Below, piece by piece: positions 1-8,604 of a stretch of 64,000 bases of DNA. The notes beneath the pieces were generated by a model. That model ran no database searches. It saw nothing but the letters and a program-made list of their open reading frames with translations, and was not told the origin of the DNA. This DNA comes from Vallitalea pronyensis (GTDB lineage: Bacteria; Bacillota; Clostridia; Lachnospirales; Vallitaleaceae). Made by a program: the position numbers and the translations under genes. The stretch covers positions 4,917,001-4,981,000 of the forward strand of contig NZ_CP058649.1 of assembly GCF_018141445.1 (NCBI RefSeq). Direction: 5' to 3'. How positions within the stretch are numbered: position 1 is the stretch's first letter; each line of letters opens with the position of its first letter.

Positions 1-1926
1 ATACCAGCCTTCAAAAACATTGACAGTACCAGACTGTACAGCTTCCCCTACAAGAGCTTTCACATAGATTTCACCTCGTTGATTAAAGACTCGAACCCGA
101 TCACCGTTTCTAATCTTCCTTGCCAAAGCATCTTTTGTATGGATATGCATTTCTGGTTCAACCATTTCAGATAGCCAATCCGGTTGGGTAAATTGGGAAT
201 TAATTCTTTCTTTTGCATGGGCAGTCATGAATTGTAACGGATATTTTTTGAATCCTTCTGGATTAGAATATTTACTCTCACTTGGCTCTACATAAATAGG
301 TAACGGATGAACTCCCCAATCCCGTTGTAATGACTCAGCATATAATTCAATTTTTCCACTTTCTGTTGGAAAAATCTTATTTGCATAAGCTATAGCATCA
401 TATTCGGGAAATAGATAGGGTGTCTCTTTCATTTCTTCTAAAGTTGTTGCATAGCCGCTGGCTGAAATAACTTGTCGAAGAATTGTGGCATCATCTTCTG
501 GCAGATATGCCATATCAAAACCAAATCGTTTGCCTAGCATATGGTAGATTTCTTTATCTGTTTTGACCTCTCCAGGACAGGCCATTACTTTTTGTTTCAG
601 TTGTAAATAGGAATGACCATATGAGCGTATAATATCATTTTCTTCTAAGAACATAGCTGCTGGCAGTACCAAATCAGCCATCTTTGCCGTATCCGTTAAA
701 AAATGCTCCGCACAAACCATGTAATCCAATCCATGAAGTACCTTTTCCAATTTATGACGATTGGGATTACTGGTCATAGGATTAGCCGCTTCTATCCACA
801 TACCTTTTATGGGTGGCTCCTGCATATGGTCTATCTCAGCCAATTTCCCCATATTCAGCGTTGTGCGTATATGTTGAGGTTTTGGCGGATAATAAGACCA
901 CTTCTGCATAGGCCTTTGAGAATCATTGAAATACAAACCAACTCCACGCTTTCCTATAGCTCCTGCTATAACAGGTAAAGCACATATGGCACGTGTTGTC
1001 TGACCCCCATTACTGTATCGCTGATAACCTTTTCCCAAGATAATGGTGAATTTTTTCACTGCTGCCATCATGTCCACTAGTTGTTGTATTGCCTCCACAC
1101 TTACTTCTGTTAGTCTTGCAATCTCTTCCATGGAATAGTCATCAAGCATGGTCTTATAAGCTTCATAACCTAACACATGCTTATTGATAAAGTCTCCATC
1201 AACTAATCCTTTGTTAATCATGCATTTTGCTACACCAATAGCAAGTAACCCATCTGTTCCACATCGGGGATAGAGATGTAAGTCACTGCGATTACTGGAC
1301 TCGTTTAATCGTGGGTCAATGGTCACCATTTTCGCACCCTTTTCAAGAGCTTTATGGATATGATACATGGAATGCATATTGGTAAAGGATGGGTTTTTGC
1401 CCCATAGTATGATTAACTCTGTATGTTCAATCTCCGTTAAAGCACTGTTCTTAATAGCACCAAACGTATAGCGAATGGCTTCGGTTGCCGCAGAATCACA
1501 CAGGTTACCTCTTGTACCTGTAAACCCTCCCAATTGATACCAAAACCCATAAGCATATTGCTGCATGATACTGCCATGGTTACCTGACCCCACATAATAC
1601 AAAATTGATTCTGGACCATAGTTTTCCACCATAGGCTTAAAATGGTCGTACACCAAATCCATTGCTTCATCCCATGTAATGCGTTCAAACTGAGATGTAC
1701 CCCTAGCACCCGTACGTTTCAATGGATACAACAAACGGTCTGGATGATCAATCATTTGAGGATAGCTCAATCCTTTTAAACAGATTTTGCCCCGTGTAGC
1801 TGGATTATTCTCATTACCTTTTACTTTAATGATTTTATCGCCTTTTAAGTGAATTTGCATGCCACAACCACTATAACAATTTCTTGGACATACTGTATTT
1901 ACAATCCGCAGCTTCTCATCAGCCAT
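1..1926 (-). CDS. Molybdopterin-dependent oxidoreductase, catalytic subunit (3' end outside window)
   Basis: Partial: 642 N-terminal residues are visible and the stop lies beyond the left edge. It belongs to the DMSO-reductase superfamily, which binds Mo (or W) bis-pyranopterin guanine dinucleotide. C13, C17, C21 (CPRNCYSGC) and C49 (GKICLKG) form the N-terminal [4Fe-4S] site. GNLCDSAA near residue 143 lies where the family places its metal ligand and offers Cys143. No twin-arginine signal is seen, so a cytoplasmic enzyme is likely. The ATG at 1926 follows a perfect AGGAGG, which fixes the start. The substrate cannot be told from this part; formate, polysulfide/thiosulfate-type and other members share these motifs. 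No partner electron-transfer subunit is visible upstream. Confidence 0.88.
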   Translation of the reverse strand, partial: MADEKLRIVNTVCPRNCYSGCGMQIHLKGDKIIKVKGNENNPATRGKICLKGLSYPQMIDHPDRLLYPLKRTGARGTSQFERITWDEAMDLVYDHFKPMVENYGPESILYYVGSGNHGSIMQQYAYGFWYQLGGFTGTRGNLCDSAATEAIRYTFGAIKNSALTEIEHTELIILWGKNPSFTNMHSMYHIHKALEKGAKMVTIDPRLNESSNRSDLHLYPRCGTDGLLAIGVAKCMINKGLVDGDFINKHVLGYEAYKTMLDDYSMEEIARLTEVSVEAIQQLVDMMAAVKKFTIILGKGYQRYSNGGQTTRAICALPVIAGAIGKRGVGLYFNDSQRPMQKWSYYPPKPQHIRTTLNMGKLAEIDHMQEPPIKGMWIEAANPMTSNPNRHKLEKVLHGLDYMVCAEHFLTDTAKMADLVLPAAMFLEENDIIRSYGHSYLQLKQKVMACPGEVKTDKEIYHMLGKRFGFDMAYLPEDDATILRQVISASGYATTLEEMKETPYLFPEYDAIAYANKIFPTESGKIELYAESLQRDWGVHPLPIYVEPSESKYSNPEGFKKYPLQFMTAHAKERINSQFTQPDWLSEMVEPEMHIHTKDALARKIRNGDRVRVFNQRGEIYVKALVGEAVQSGTVNVFEGWY

Positions 1927-2192
1927 ATAATCCTCCCTCCTACTACAACCCGTTAGCCTTTTCATTTATTTCATTATTATCAATTTAGTATCTTCATGTT
2001 TTTGTTCAATGAGCATATGCTCATAATATAACCTTTTGCTCATTTATATTATATCTTGCACATCTCCTTGTGTCAAGTTATGAAGGATGGTATATGACGA
2101 CTACACCATGAAAACCTATTATTCACGCAAATGGTTATCTCCATTATAAATTTCAGCTGTAGACACCGAAGTGGCTTTACAGGGGATATTCC

Positions 2193-2380
2193 ATAAATGT
2201 CATAGCTTTAATCTTTCTTTATGGCTTGTGGCTTTTGTAAGGTGTTCTAGGTGTTACTTTTCCTTTCTCTTAATCGTCCTGATTAAATGAAAGGCGTTCA
2301 CCGTCCATGGTTCACTTGTCGTAACACCTAGAACACCTTACTACTTCCTTTCCGTTGAAGATTAAAGCTATGACATTTAT
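2193..2380. repeat. Long multi-arm inverted repeat 1
   Basis: Non-coding palindrome of 188 bp. The outer arms 2193-2215 and 2358-2380 are perfect 23-bp reverse complements. A second pair, 2237-2257 and 2321-2341, is a perfect 21-bp match. In the centre near 2262-2293 a third hairpin pairs CCTTTC..TTAATC with GATTAA..GAAAGG. The unpaired segments between tiers are 16-21 nt. No T-run follows either end, so it is not a simple terminator. It could be a palindromic mobile element without a transposase, or a structured RNA. Confidence 0.85.
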
Positions 2381-2520
2381 TAGTCTTGTGGTTATTTACT
2401 AGCTTTCGTTGTTAAATAACTTGTTCTAAATACCTCTCATTGGCCATTGGCTCTTAAGCATTTTTTTATAAAGATACCTTTTGAATAACCTTATTCACCA
2501 CTAGCCCAAGCATTAGCCTA

Positions 2521-2725
2521 GTAGATAGGCGATAGGTAACGGTAAGCTGTGATTTTTAAAAGAGTCTTAGTAAAGCTTAGTTAGTGGAAGAAGTATTTCC
2601 GTTCAGAAGCTTATCTGTCTGACCGTAGGGAGTTATAAGCTTTAGGAAATACTTCTGGAACGAACTCTAGCTTTTCTTAGACTCTTTTAACCTGAACAAC
2701 TTACCGTTACCTATCGCCTATCTAC
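2521..2725. repeat. Long multi-arm inverted repeat 2
   Basis: A second palindrome, 205 bp, begins 140 bp after the first and differs from it in sequence. Outer arms 2521-2546 and 2700-2725 are perfect 26-bp reverse complements. Inner pairs are 2556-2567 with 2679-2690 (12 bp), 2589-2600 with 2645-2656 (12 bp) and 2607-2614 with 2635-2642 (8 bp). A minor hairpin (GTTATTTA/TAAATAAC, 2391-2420) lies between the two elements. The rest of the 960-bp gap 1927-2885 holds no gene I can support. Confidence 0.85.
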
Positions 2726-2885
2726 GAACGTCTTGCCATCACCACACCTCTACCAATAGTATCTTCATACATTAACTTAGCATAGCTACCAACCCCTACA
2801 ACACCTAAACTTAAAACACTTCTATATTGAGCCATTCCCCTGTATATGATATACTTGCACTATCATAATACATTGGAGGAAGCAA

Positions 2886-3818
2886 ATGAAAAAAAATAGC
2901 CACACCAACGAAACAACGAAAAAAGAATTTTTAGCACGAGTTGCTCGAATGTATTATATACTCGGTATGAACCAAAAAGAAATCGCTCAGCAGCTTGGTA
3001 TAGGACGCTCTTCCGTAGGTCGTTTTCTAAGTGAAGCCCGAAATGAAGGGGTTGTACAAATTCAGATTGGCTATAACGCCAATGTGTTGCGCAATACAGA
3101 CTCCGAACACACGCTCATCGATAAATACAATCTCAAAGACGCCGTTGTAGTGAAAAGACTTCCAGGCAACAACTTTGAAAACATTGTTGTTGACTATATG
3201 AACAGTATTTTACCCTTCCAAGGAAGGGTTGGCTTAACTGGAGGTCATACATTATACCAAGTAGGACAACATATGCATACATGCGAATCAAGACCTGACT
3301 TAAAGTTGGTACAATTATCAGGAAATGCTGGCAACTTACCATCAACATCCGTGATTCAATCTTGGTCACAGGCCCTAAAAGCTGAACCTGTATACATCCA
3401 TGCCCCAGCTTTTGCCAACGATAAAGCAACAAAAGAGATTTTTATGCAACAAATGCAAATCAAAAAAAGCTTTGACGAAATTAAAGAACTGGATATGCTG
3501 GTTGTGGCTATTGGTACCTCCGATAGGCAGGCAACCATTCTGCAACTGGGTACCATTGCTGACCTTACCTCCGATAAACTCAAGAAGAACAGCGTGGGGG
3601 ATATCAGTTATCATTTCTTTGATGAACAAGGTCATTTTTCCATGCATGATATCAGTGACCGATTAGTCGGTGCTTCTATTGAAGACCTTCTGACCGTTCC
3701 AGTAAGAGCCGCTATTGCCTATGGCGATAATAAGATTCCTGCCATTAAAGCAGCTCTTGTAGGAAGGCTTGTAAACATATTACTTACGGATGAGGATACT
3801 GCCAAAGAACTCTTGTAA
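2886..3818 (+). CDS. SorC/DeoR-type sugar-binding transcriptional regulator
   Basis: 310 residues, normal length for the SorC family. Residues ~15-60 form a sigma-70-region-4-like helix-turn-helix (MYYILGMNQKEIAQQLGIGR, then SSVGRFLSEARNEGVV). The remainder is the effector-binding sugar-bind domain, with the usual GGHTLY and VAIGTS segments. Such proteins are cytoplasmic repressors or activators that answer a phosphorylated sugar. The ATG lies 6 nt after GGAGGA. It ends 4 bp from the end of the convergent amidohydrolase gene. It may act on the amidohydrolase or on a distant sugar operon; nothing here decides. Confidence 0.85.
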   Translation: MKKNSHTNETTKKEFLARVARMYYILGMNQKEIAQQLGIGRSSVGRFLSEARNEGVVQIQIGYNANVLRNTDSEHTLIDKYNLKDAVVVKRLPGNNFENIVVDYMNSILPFQGRVGLTGGHTLYQVGQHMHTCESRPDLKLVQLSGNAGNLPSTSVIQSWSQALKAEPVYIHAPAFANDKATKEIFMQQMQIKKSFDEIKELDMLVVAIGTSDRQATILQLGTIADLTSDKLKKNSVGDISYHFFDEQGHFSMHDISDRLVGASIEDLLTVPVRAAIAYGDNKIPAIKAALVGRLVNILLTDEDTAKELL

Positions 3819-3822
3819 TCAC

Positions 3823-5553
3823 TTAATCTTCAACATGGACACTTTGCAAATAAGCATACCCTTTTTCTTTTTTTGTGATTAACCAATCCCATATAAACTG
3901 CACCATTTTTCTCTTATGTAACTGTAGATAGTATAACATACCCAGCGGTTTAGCTAGAAAATCCACTAATCCACCAGTGTGGGTTAAAACATAACGGGTA
4001 TCTTTTAAGTACTCGTATTTATCCAGATACAACATTTTAGCCACAAAAAATACAGCATCCAGATAGTTTTCATTAAAAATGGGTATGCCCGTGGTATCTT
4101 TTGGATGAACCAAAATGGGTACACCTGATTTCCTTAGTTTATCTAATATGTTTACATCAAATACTTCCTCTAACTCTTGATCATAGATTCTCGTATAAAT
4201 GCATAGTCCATCTAACTCTAAATCATGTAAACAATAATCAATTTCCTTTAGGGCATGTTCTGTATTCTCCACGTCAATAGCCCCAAAAGCCCCTATCTTT
4301 TTAGGATTCTTGTTCCTGATGCCTACCACTTCATTATTATATGTCTTAAGCATGGCAGTCTTCTCACTATCTTTTAACTGCCATAGCTGAGGCATATCCA
4401 AAGACAGCATGATTTTATCATAACCACATTTACACATCCAATTAAAGGTTTCTTGCATATCCCAAAGTTTCACTTCACCATTACAATATGAAGGTTTTAT
4501 TCTTTTTAGCTGTTCATAAACTGCTTTGGGGGTACAATGATAATGATATTTAATCTTACCCTTTCTATTGTGATTGGTTATGGGTTGCATCTTGTCTACT
4601 AAGACTTGTTTAACAGGTGCTTTAGCCTTCAATGCTCTTTCTGCATTATGTTTAAATATACCTTCAAGGTAACTGTGATTTATATTAAATGTACTAAGTT
4701 GTTTTATAAAGTAGGCATAATTTGACTTTGCCCAGCAATAATCACTGCCGTATAGTGTATGACGTATGCCCGCAAAATCAATCATCTTAGGTAACATCTC
4801 ATGATACGCCACTAATGATGTATCAAGGTATAGTTGCGATTTCCAATGATCATATTCTGCTTCAATATGAGGATTTTCATCTCTTAAACGTTCCATGAGT
4901 GTTGGATAGATAGCTGGTAGAACCCCTCCTCCATGGGAAAGTATAAACTTAATATTCGGGAAAAGCTTATGATAACCGCTTCTGACAAAGTCCATGATTG
5001 TACGTGTTGTATCTAGTTTCATATAGTACATATAGTTGAGTAACCCATGATCTATTTTATTTGGAGCTGCTGTTGGATGTATGTAGATGGTGGCACATCT
5101 TTTGTTGGCTTCTTCAAAGAACTGTTCATACTGTTGGTGCCCTAGATAATTGCCGTTAACATTACTTAATAAACCAATACCATCAAATTTTAATACATCC
5201 AATACGTACTTCAACTCTTCTACAGCACCCTCTACATCAGGCAGTGGTACTGCTCCAAAAGCACCCAATTGGTCAGGATGTTTTTTAATAAGATCCGCCA
5301 TAAAATCATTACATCTTCTAGCTAATTTTCTGCTATATGTATCTCCCCCGAAATAAACACCAGGTGTAGATATGGACATAATGGCCCGTGTTATATGATG
5401 TTTTTTCATCATCTTTCGTTGCGCCTTTTCCGACCATGTTGTCTGATTTATCCCCCACACTTTGGTCATGCCTATTCTTTCCAACTGTTCTGAATAAAAT
5501 TTTGGACTTATGTGATGATGCACATCCCATTTTTCATACTTAAAATATCCCAT
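3823..5553 (-). CDS. Tandem two-domain amidohydrolase (ACMSD/amidohydrolase-2 family)
   Basis: 576 residues, about twice the family length, made of two related TIM-barrel halves. Half 1 (~1-310) has DVHHH (metal ligands H12, H14), IYIHPTAAP, a SHGGG motif and the catalytic-Asp segment YGSDYCW. Half 2 (~335-576) repeats the pattern: KYHYHCTPKAVYEQL aligns with DVHHHISPKFYSEQL, then ILVHPKDTTG and LTHTGG. It lacks a counterpart of the GSD aspartate, so it is probably non-catalytic or altered. Family members decarboxylate or hydrolyse carboxylated substrates using one divalent metal. The gene is divergent from the TetR gene at 5754, with shared operator-like palindromes, so TetR control is likely. 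The substrate is unknown. Confidence 0.8.
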   Translation of the reverse strand: MGYFKYEKWDVHHHISPKFYSEQLERIGMTKVWGINQTTWSEKAQRKMMKKHHITRAIMSISTPGVYFGGDTYSRKLARRCNDFMADLIKKHPDQLGAFGAVPLPDVEGAVEELKYVLDVLKFDGIGLLSNVNGNYLGHQQYEQFFEEANKRCATIYIHPTAAPNKIDHGLLNYMYYMKLDTTRTIMDFVRSGYHKLFPNIKFILSHGGGVLPAIYPTLMERLRDENPHIEAEYDHWKSQLYLDTSLVAYHEMLPKMIDFAGIRHTLYGSDYCWAKSNYAYFIKQLSTFNINHSYLEGIFKHNAERALKAKAPVKQVLVDKMQPITNHNRKGKIKYHYHCTPKAVYEQLKRIKPSYCNGEVKLWDMQETFNWMCKCGYDKIMLSLDMPQLWQLKDSEKTAMLKTYNNEVVGIRNKNPKKIGAFGAIDVENTEHALKEIDYCLHDLELDGLCIYTRIYDQELEEVFDVNILDKLRKSGVPILVHPKDTTGIPIFNENYLDAVFFVAKMLYLDKYEYLKDTRYVLTHTGGLVDFLAKPLGMLYYLQLHKRKMVQFIWDWLITKKEKGYAYLQSVHVED

Positions 5554-5586
5554 GCTACGACCTCCTTACTTAATTTTATGTACTTT

Positions 5587-5666
5587 ATGAACTTTATTAT
5601 TAAATTAAGTTCATTTTAACATAACCATTCATTACTGTCAAGTTTAATGAACCCTATATGTTCATA
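5587..5666. promoter_or_regulatory. Candidate TetR operators in divergent promoter region
   Basis: Two inverted repeats share the same half-site. ATGAACTT (5587-5594) faces AAGTTCAT (5607-5614) with a 12-nt spacer. ATGAAC (5648-5653) faces GTTCAT (5661-5666) with a 7-nt spacer. They lie between the divergent amidohydrolase and tetR starts, one near each gene. Binding is inferred. Confidence 0.55.
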
Positions 5667-5680
5667 TCGTTCATTCTTTT

Positions 5681-5708
5681 TGACTTTATAGATTATTTCT
5701 ACTATAAT
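5681..5708 (+). promoter_or_regulatory. Sigma-A promoter of tetR gene
   Basis: TTGACT at 5681-5686 and TATAAT at 5703-5708 with a 16-nt spacer, about 45 nt before the TTG start. The operator-like palindrome 5648-5666 lies just upstream of the -35. Confidence 0.65.
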
Positions 5709-5753
5709 ATTTATGGAACGCATTAACCAAGAATAGGAATAGGAGATGTAATC

Positions 5754-6350
5754 TTGAACGGTCATGAAAGAAGACGAAATAATAAAATTGAAGTCATAAA
5801 AAATACAGCATTTACCTTATTTAATACATACGGCATCAAAAAGGTAAGTATCGATGAGATTGCTGACAAAGCAAATGTTTCAAAGGTAACCATCTATAAA
5901 TATTTTGAAAGCAAAGAAGGTCTTTATCGTGAAGTGGTAAAAATGATTTTTACCAACATGGTCCGTAAGGTAGAAGAAACATTTAATTGTAAAGAAGATT
6001 TTTTATCCAAGCTAAAATGTGTTCTTTCTTCAAAAGAACAGTCCCAATCCATACTAAATGGTAAATTTATTGAAGAAGTCCGTCGCATGGATGCTGAATG
6101 TGAGCAGTATATGGTTGACATTTATGACAGGCAAGTCAAAAAACTGATGTTTGATTTTTTTAATGAAGGAAAAGCTGCTGGTTACATTAATCGCAACATA
6201 TCCAATGATATTTTGTATGCCTATACAGAAATTTTTAGAGCTGGGTTAAACGCTAAATACACTTATTTTGAATCCCTAATGAATCATAAGCAATCCTATG
6301 ATAAACTGGTTGACCTCTATTTCTTTGGTCTTATTAACAAAAGAGAATAG
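5754..6350 (+). CDS. TetR/AcrR family transcriptional regulator
   Basis: 198 residues. The N-terminal TetR helix-turn-helix spans ~12-58 (AFTLFNTYGIKKVSIDEIAD, then KANVSKVTIYKYFESKEGL). A helical ligand-binding domain of typical length follows. The start is TTG, placed 7-8 nt after AGGAGA; no in-frame ATG sits close enough to a ribosome site. Likely a repressor of itself and of the divergent amidohydrolase gene, judging by the arrangement and the palindromes between them. The ligand is unknown. Confidence 0.88.
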   Translation: MNGHERRRNNKIEVIKNTAFTLFNTYGIKKVSIDEIADKANVSKVTIYKYFESKEGLYREVVKMIFTNMVRKVEETFNCKEDFLSKLKCVLSSKEQSQSILNGKFIEEVRRMDAECEQYMVDIYDRQVKKLMFDFFNEGKAAGYINRNISNDILYAYTEIFRAGLNAKYTYFESLMNHKQSYDKLVDLYFFGLINKRE

Positions 6351-6445
6351 GTATGTATAACAGACTGGTTAAAATAGTATGTATATAGGTTCGTTAAAAA
6401 TTTTTACAATTATTATGAAGTACAGATGGCTGTGGGACATTAATC

Positions 6446-6481
6446 AAAAAATCCACTCTTATGTTATAGAGTGGATTTTTT
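6446..6481. terminator. Bidirectional rho-independent terminator
   Basis: AAAAAATCCACTCT and AGAGTGGATTTTTT pair perfectly around an 8-nt loop. T-runs lie on both strands, between convergent tetR (+) and the EamA transporter (-). Confidence 0.85.
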
Positions 6482-6520
6482 CAATGGTATACCACCTTGT
6501 TGCACCTTTTCTCAGGCATG

Positions 6521-7417
6521 TTACACCATAAAAATATAGCCTACACCCACAACAGTCAGCAAGGCACCTAAAGCTTCTTTTAGTGTAATTTTCTCTTTAT
6601 GTACGGCAATTGAAAAAGGTATGATAAGCACTGGGGTAATGGCCATAATGGTTGACGCAACACCAGGATTAGTATGTTGTATGGCAACCAGTGACAGCGA
6701 TACGCCTATAAAGGGACCAAATATGGCTCCAATGGTTAAGACCATCATGGCCTTTCGTTGTCTAAAAGCTCGTGCAACAGAACCCCACCTCTTCTTAACT
6801 GTAAAGACAATAGCAAATCCCAATATTCCAGTAATAACCCGAATGTGTGTTGCTGCAAAAGCATTATAATCTGCCATACCAAACTTACTTAGTATAAGTC
6901 CTAATGTCTGACCTAATGCCCCCCCAAATGCAAATAAAATGCCTTTTACAGGATGAGACAGCTTAATATTTCCTTTATGATCCCCTTTAACAAGTATCAC
7001 AATAGCAATACCTAATATGGTTATGGTCATCCCTATAATCTGTGAAACACTCATCCATTCACCCAGTATAAAAAAACTTAAAACAGCCGTAATGGGTGGT
7101 ACACTTGCCATAATCAGCATGGATATTCTTGATCCAATTCTCACAAAAGCTTCAAATAAGAATAAGTCACCCATGACAAACCCAACCACCCCAGACAACC
7201 CAAGCCATATCCAAGTATCTAAGCTTGCATCCACAGGTAATATAAGTCCTCTTGTAATCCAAGTAAATAGACCTAAAAAGATGAATGCCATAAATAACCT
7301 AATAATATTCAGGGCAAGAGACCCTATTTTTTTTCCAGCATATTCAAAGGATGTTGCAGTAATTGACCAACAAATAGCAGTGAATAGTGCAGCAATTTCT
7401 CCTGTATAATTTTCCAT
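6521..7417 (-). CDS. EamA/DMT family transporter
   Basis: 298 residues with about ten hydrophobic segments in two repeated halves, the usual EamA (drug/metabolite transporter) fold. Typical features are the early AALFTAICWSI segment, the GYxFMV-type C-terminus, and a second half starting near residue 155 (HPVKGILFAFGGALGQTLGL). It is an inner-membrane carrier for small metabolites, often an exporter. It stands alone on the minus strand and shares the terminator at 6446 with the convergent tetR gene. The substrate cannot be inferred. Confidence 0.85.
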   Translation of the reverse strand: MENYTGEIAALFTAICWSITATSFEYAGKKIGSLALNIIRLFMAFIFLGLFTWITRGLILPVDASLDTWIWLGLSGVVGFVMGDLFLFEAFVRIGSRISMLIMASVPPITAVLSFFILGEWMSVSQIIGMTITILGIAIVILVKGDHKGNIKLSHPVKGILFAFGGALGQTLGLILSKFGMADYNAFAATHIRVITGILGFAIVFTVKKRWGSVARAFRQRKAMMVLTIGAIFGPFIGVSLSLVAIQHTNPGVASTIMAITPVLIIPFSIAVHKEKITLKEALGALLTVVGVGYIFMV

Positions 7418-7603
7418 GAAAACCCTTTCTGTTTTACAACTTGGTCAATGCATAAAAACGTGTTGCTAAATCATATGCAATCATTATCACATATTTTTTT
7501 GGCTTTTACAACCAGCATTCATCCATGGTTCATTTTCTAGGCAAGACGGCATAGGGGAATAGGTCAATGTCTGTGTCTTTTTGTGGAAATATTTAGTTTT
7601 ATA

Positions 7604-7612
7604 TGCTATAAT
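7604..7612 (+). promoter_or_regulatory. Extended -10 promoter for the DUF4190-DUF2752 pair
   Basis: TGCTATAAT, an extended -10 element (TGnTATAAT), lies 31 nt before the ATG at 7643. No good -35 is visible. Confidence 0.5.
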
Positions 7613-7642
7613 GAACCCAATAATATGAAGGAGGATGTCACA

Positions 7643-7942
7643 ATGTCAGAAATAAACAACCCAAACCAGCCTGTCAACAATAAAGGGCTTGCTATTGCAT
7701 CGATGGTTTGTGGTATTGTTGGGATCGTTACATTATGTATCGTTTACCTATCTATACCTTTAGCTCTATTGGCTATCATATTTGGAGGTATCATGATCAA
7801 TGCCAATAAAACTAATCCTAATAAAGAAGGCAGAGGCATGGCCATTGCTGGTCTTGTTCTTGGCATTATTACCATTGGATTAATAATTATATTATCTCTA
7901 TTTGCTGCGTCAGGTGCTTATCAACTAAGTAATCTTATGTAA
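7643..7942 (+). CDS. DUF4190-type small membrane protein
   Basis: 99 residues. A polar N-terminus (MSEINNPNQPVNNKG) precedes two hydrophobic helices (~18-48 and ~68-92) separated by a basic, Asn-rich loop (NANKTNPNKEGRGMA). This is the layout of DUF4190 proteins (AIASMVCGIVGIVTL followed by AIAGLVLGIITIGL). The ATG at 7643 is chosen because GAAGGAGG lies 8 nt upstream; 20 in-frame codons further upstream lack a ribosome site. Its stop is 1 nt from the next ATG, so the two are translationally coupled. Function unknown. Confidence 0.78.
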   Translation: MSEINNPNQPVNNKGLAIASMVCGIVGIVTLCIVYLSIPLALLAIIFGGIMINANKTNPNKEGRGMAIAGLVLGIITIGLIIILSLFAASGAYQLSNLM

Positions 7943-7943
7943 G

Positions 7944-8339
7944 ATGAAGTTTTCTATTTTCTTAAATGTTGCCATTATTATTGCCTTATTGAGCATACTC
8001 ATCATTTCTGTAATCGCTTATATTGAAGGAGACCTGGTCTATTTATCGGACCAGTTTATTATTGGCAAATGTGTGATTAAAGAGATGACAGGGTATGATT
8101 GCCCATCATGTGGCTTAACTAGAAGTTTTGTATCCATTGGTCACGGTCAGTTAGTAAAGTCTCTCCACTATAATATTGCCGGACTGCTTCTTTACATACT
8201 ACTCATAAGTCAAATGATCAATAGCAGCTTATTTCTCATAAGAAAAAAATACAGTCCTCATTTAAGCCGTTTTAATTGGATCTTGGGCATCGGCACATGC
8301 ATTATCCTTATCATAAATTGGATTTTGCACTTATTTTAA
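7944..8339 (+). CDS. DUF2752 family membrane protein
   Basis: 131 residues with three predicted membrane helices. It carries the DUF2752 signature YDCPSCGLTRSFVSIGHG (residues ~50-67), with the paired Cys, followed by an amphipathic stretch and LHYNIAGLLLYILL. Pairing with a DUF4190 gene is common in Firmicutes. Biochemical function is not known. The start overlaps the end of the upstream gene region (1-nt gap), so it depends on the same transcript, which ends at the terminator at 8351. Confidence 0.8.
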   Translation: MKFSIFLNVAIIIALLSILIISVIAYIEGDLVYLSDQFIIGKCVIKEMTGYDCPSCGLTRSFVSIGHGQLVKSLHYNIAGLLLYILLISQMINSSLFLIRKKYSPHLSRFNWILGIGTCIILIINWILHLF

Positions 8340-8350
8340 CACACACACAA

Positions 8351-8381
8351 GGGTAAAGCTCACACAGCTTCACCCTTTTTT
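8351..8381 (+). terminator. Rho-independent terminator after DUF2752
   Basis: GGGTAAAGCT and AGCTTCACCC pair with one mismatch around CACAC, followed by six T. Confidence 0.8.
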
Positions 8382-8382
8382 A

Positions 8383-8407
8383 TGACAAGGGGACGTTTCG
8401 TCTGTCA
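8383..8407 (-). repeat. 25-bp palindromic repeat, copy 1 (inverted)
   Basis: On the minus strand it reads TGACA-GACGAAACGTCCCC-TTGTCA, one base off copies 2 and 3. It sits 2 nt after the T-run of the DUF2752 terminator. The ends TGACA/TGTCA form short inverted repeats, and an inner ACG-AAA-CGT can also pair. Confidence 0.75.
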
Positions 8408-8604
8408 TATTCTATTACACTTCGATATTGAACTTCATCATCATCATACAACCTATCTGCTAGATTATCATTTTTTACAATTTTTCATATAAAGCATTCT
8501 TTACTTAATTATGTAAATAATATTTTGTTTGCATTAGAAAATTATGTCTGATAATATGAATCATATATACATGTTTAATGATAAATGATAAGGAGGATCG
8601 TGTC

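Noticed and set aside
2193..2725. tRNA, rRNA or group II intron as the cause of the long palindromes
   Set aside because: No T-loop-like GGTTCGAATCC, no cloverleaf spacing, no intron domain V and no reverse transcriptase gene.
7017..7409. 130-codon ORF antisense to the EamA transporter
   Set aside because: Shadow frame of a membrane protein gene without a ribosome site or recognisable domain.
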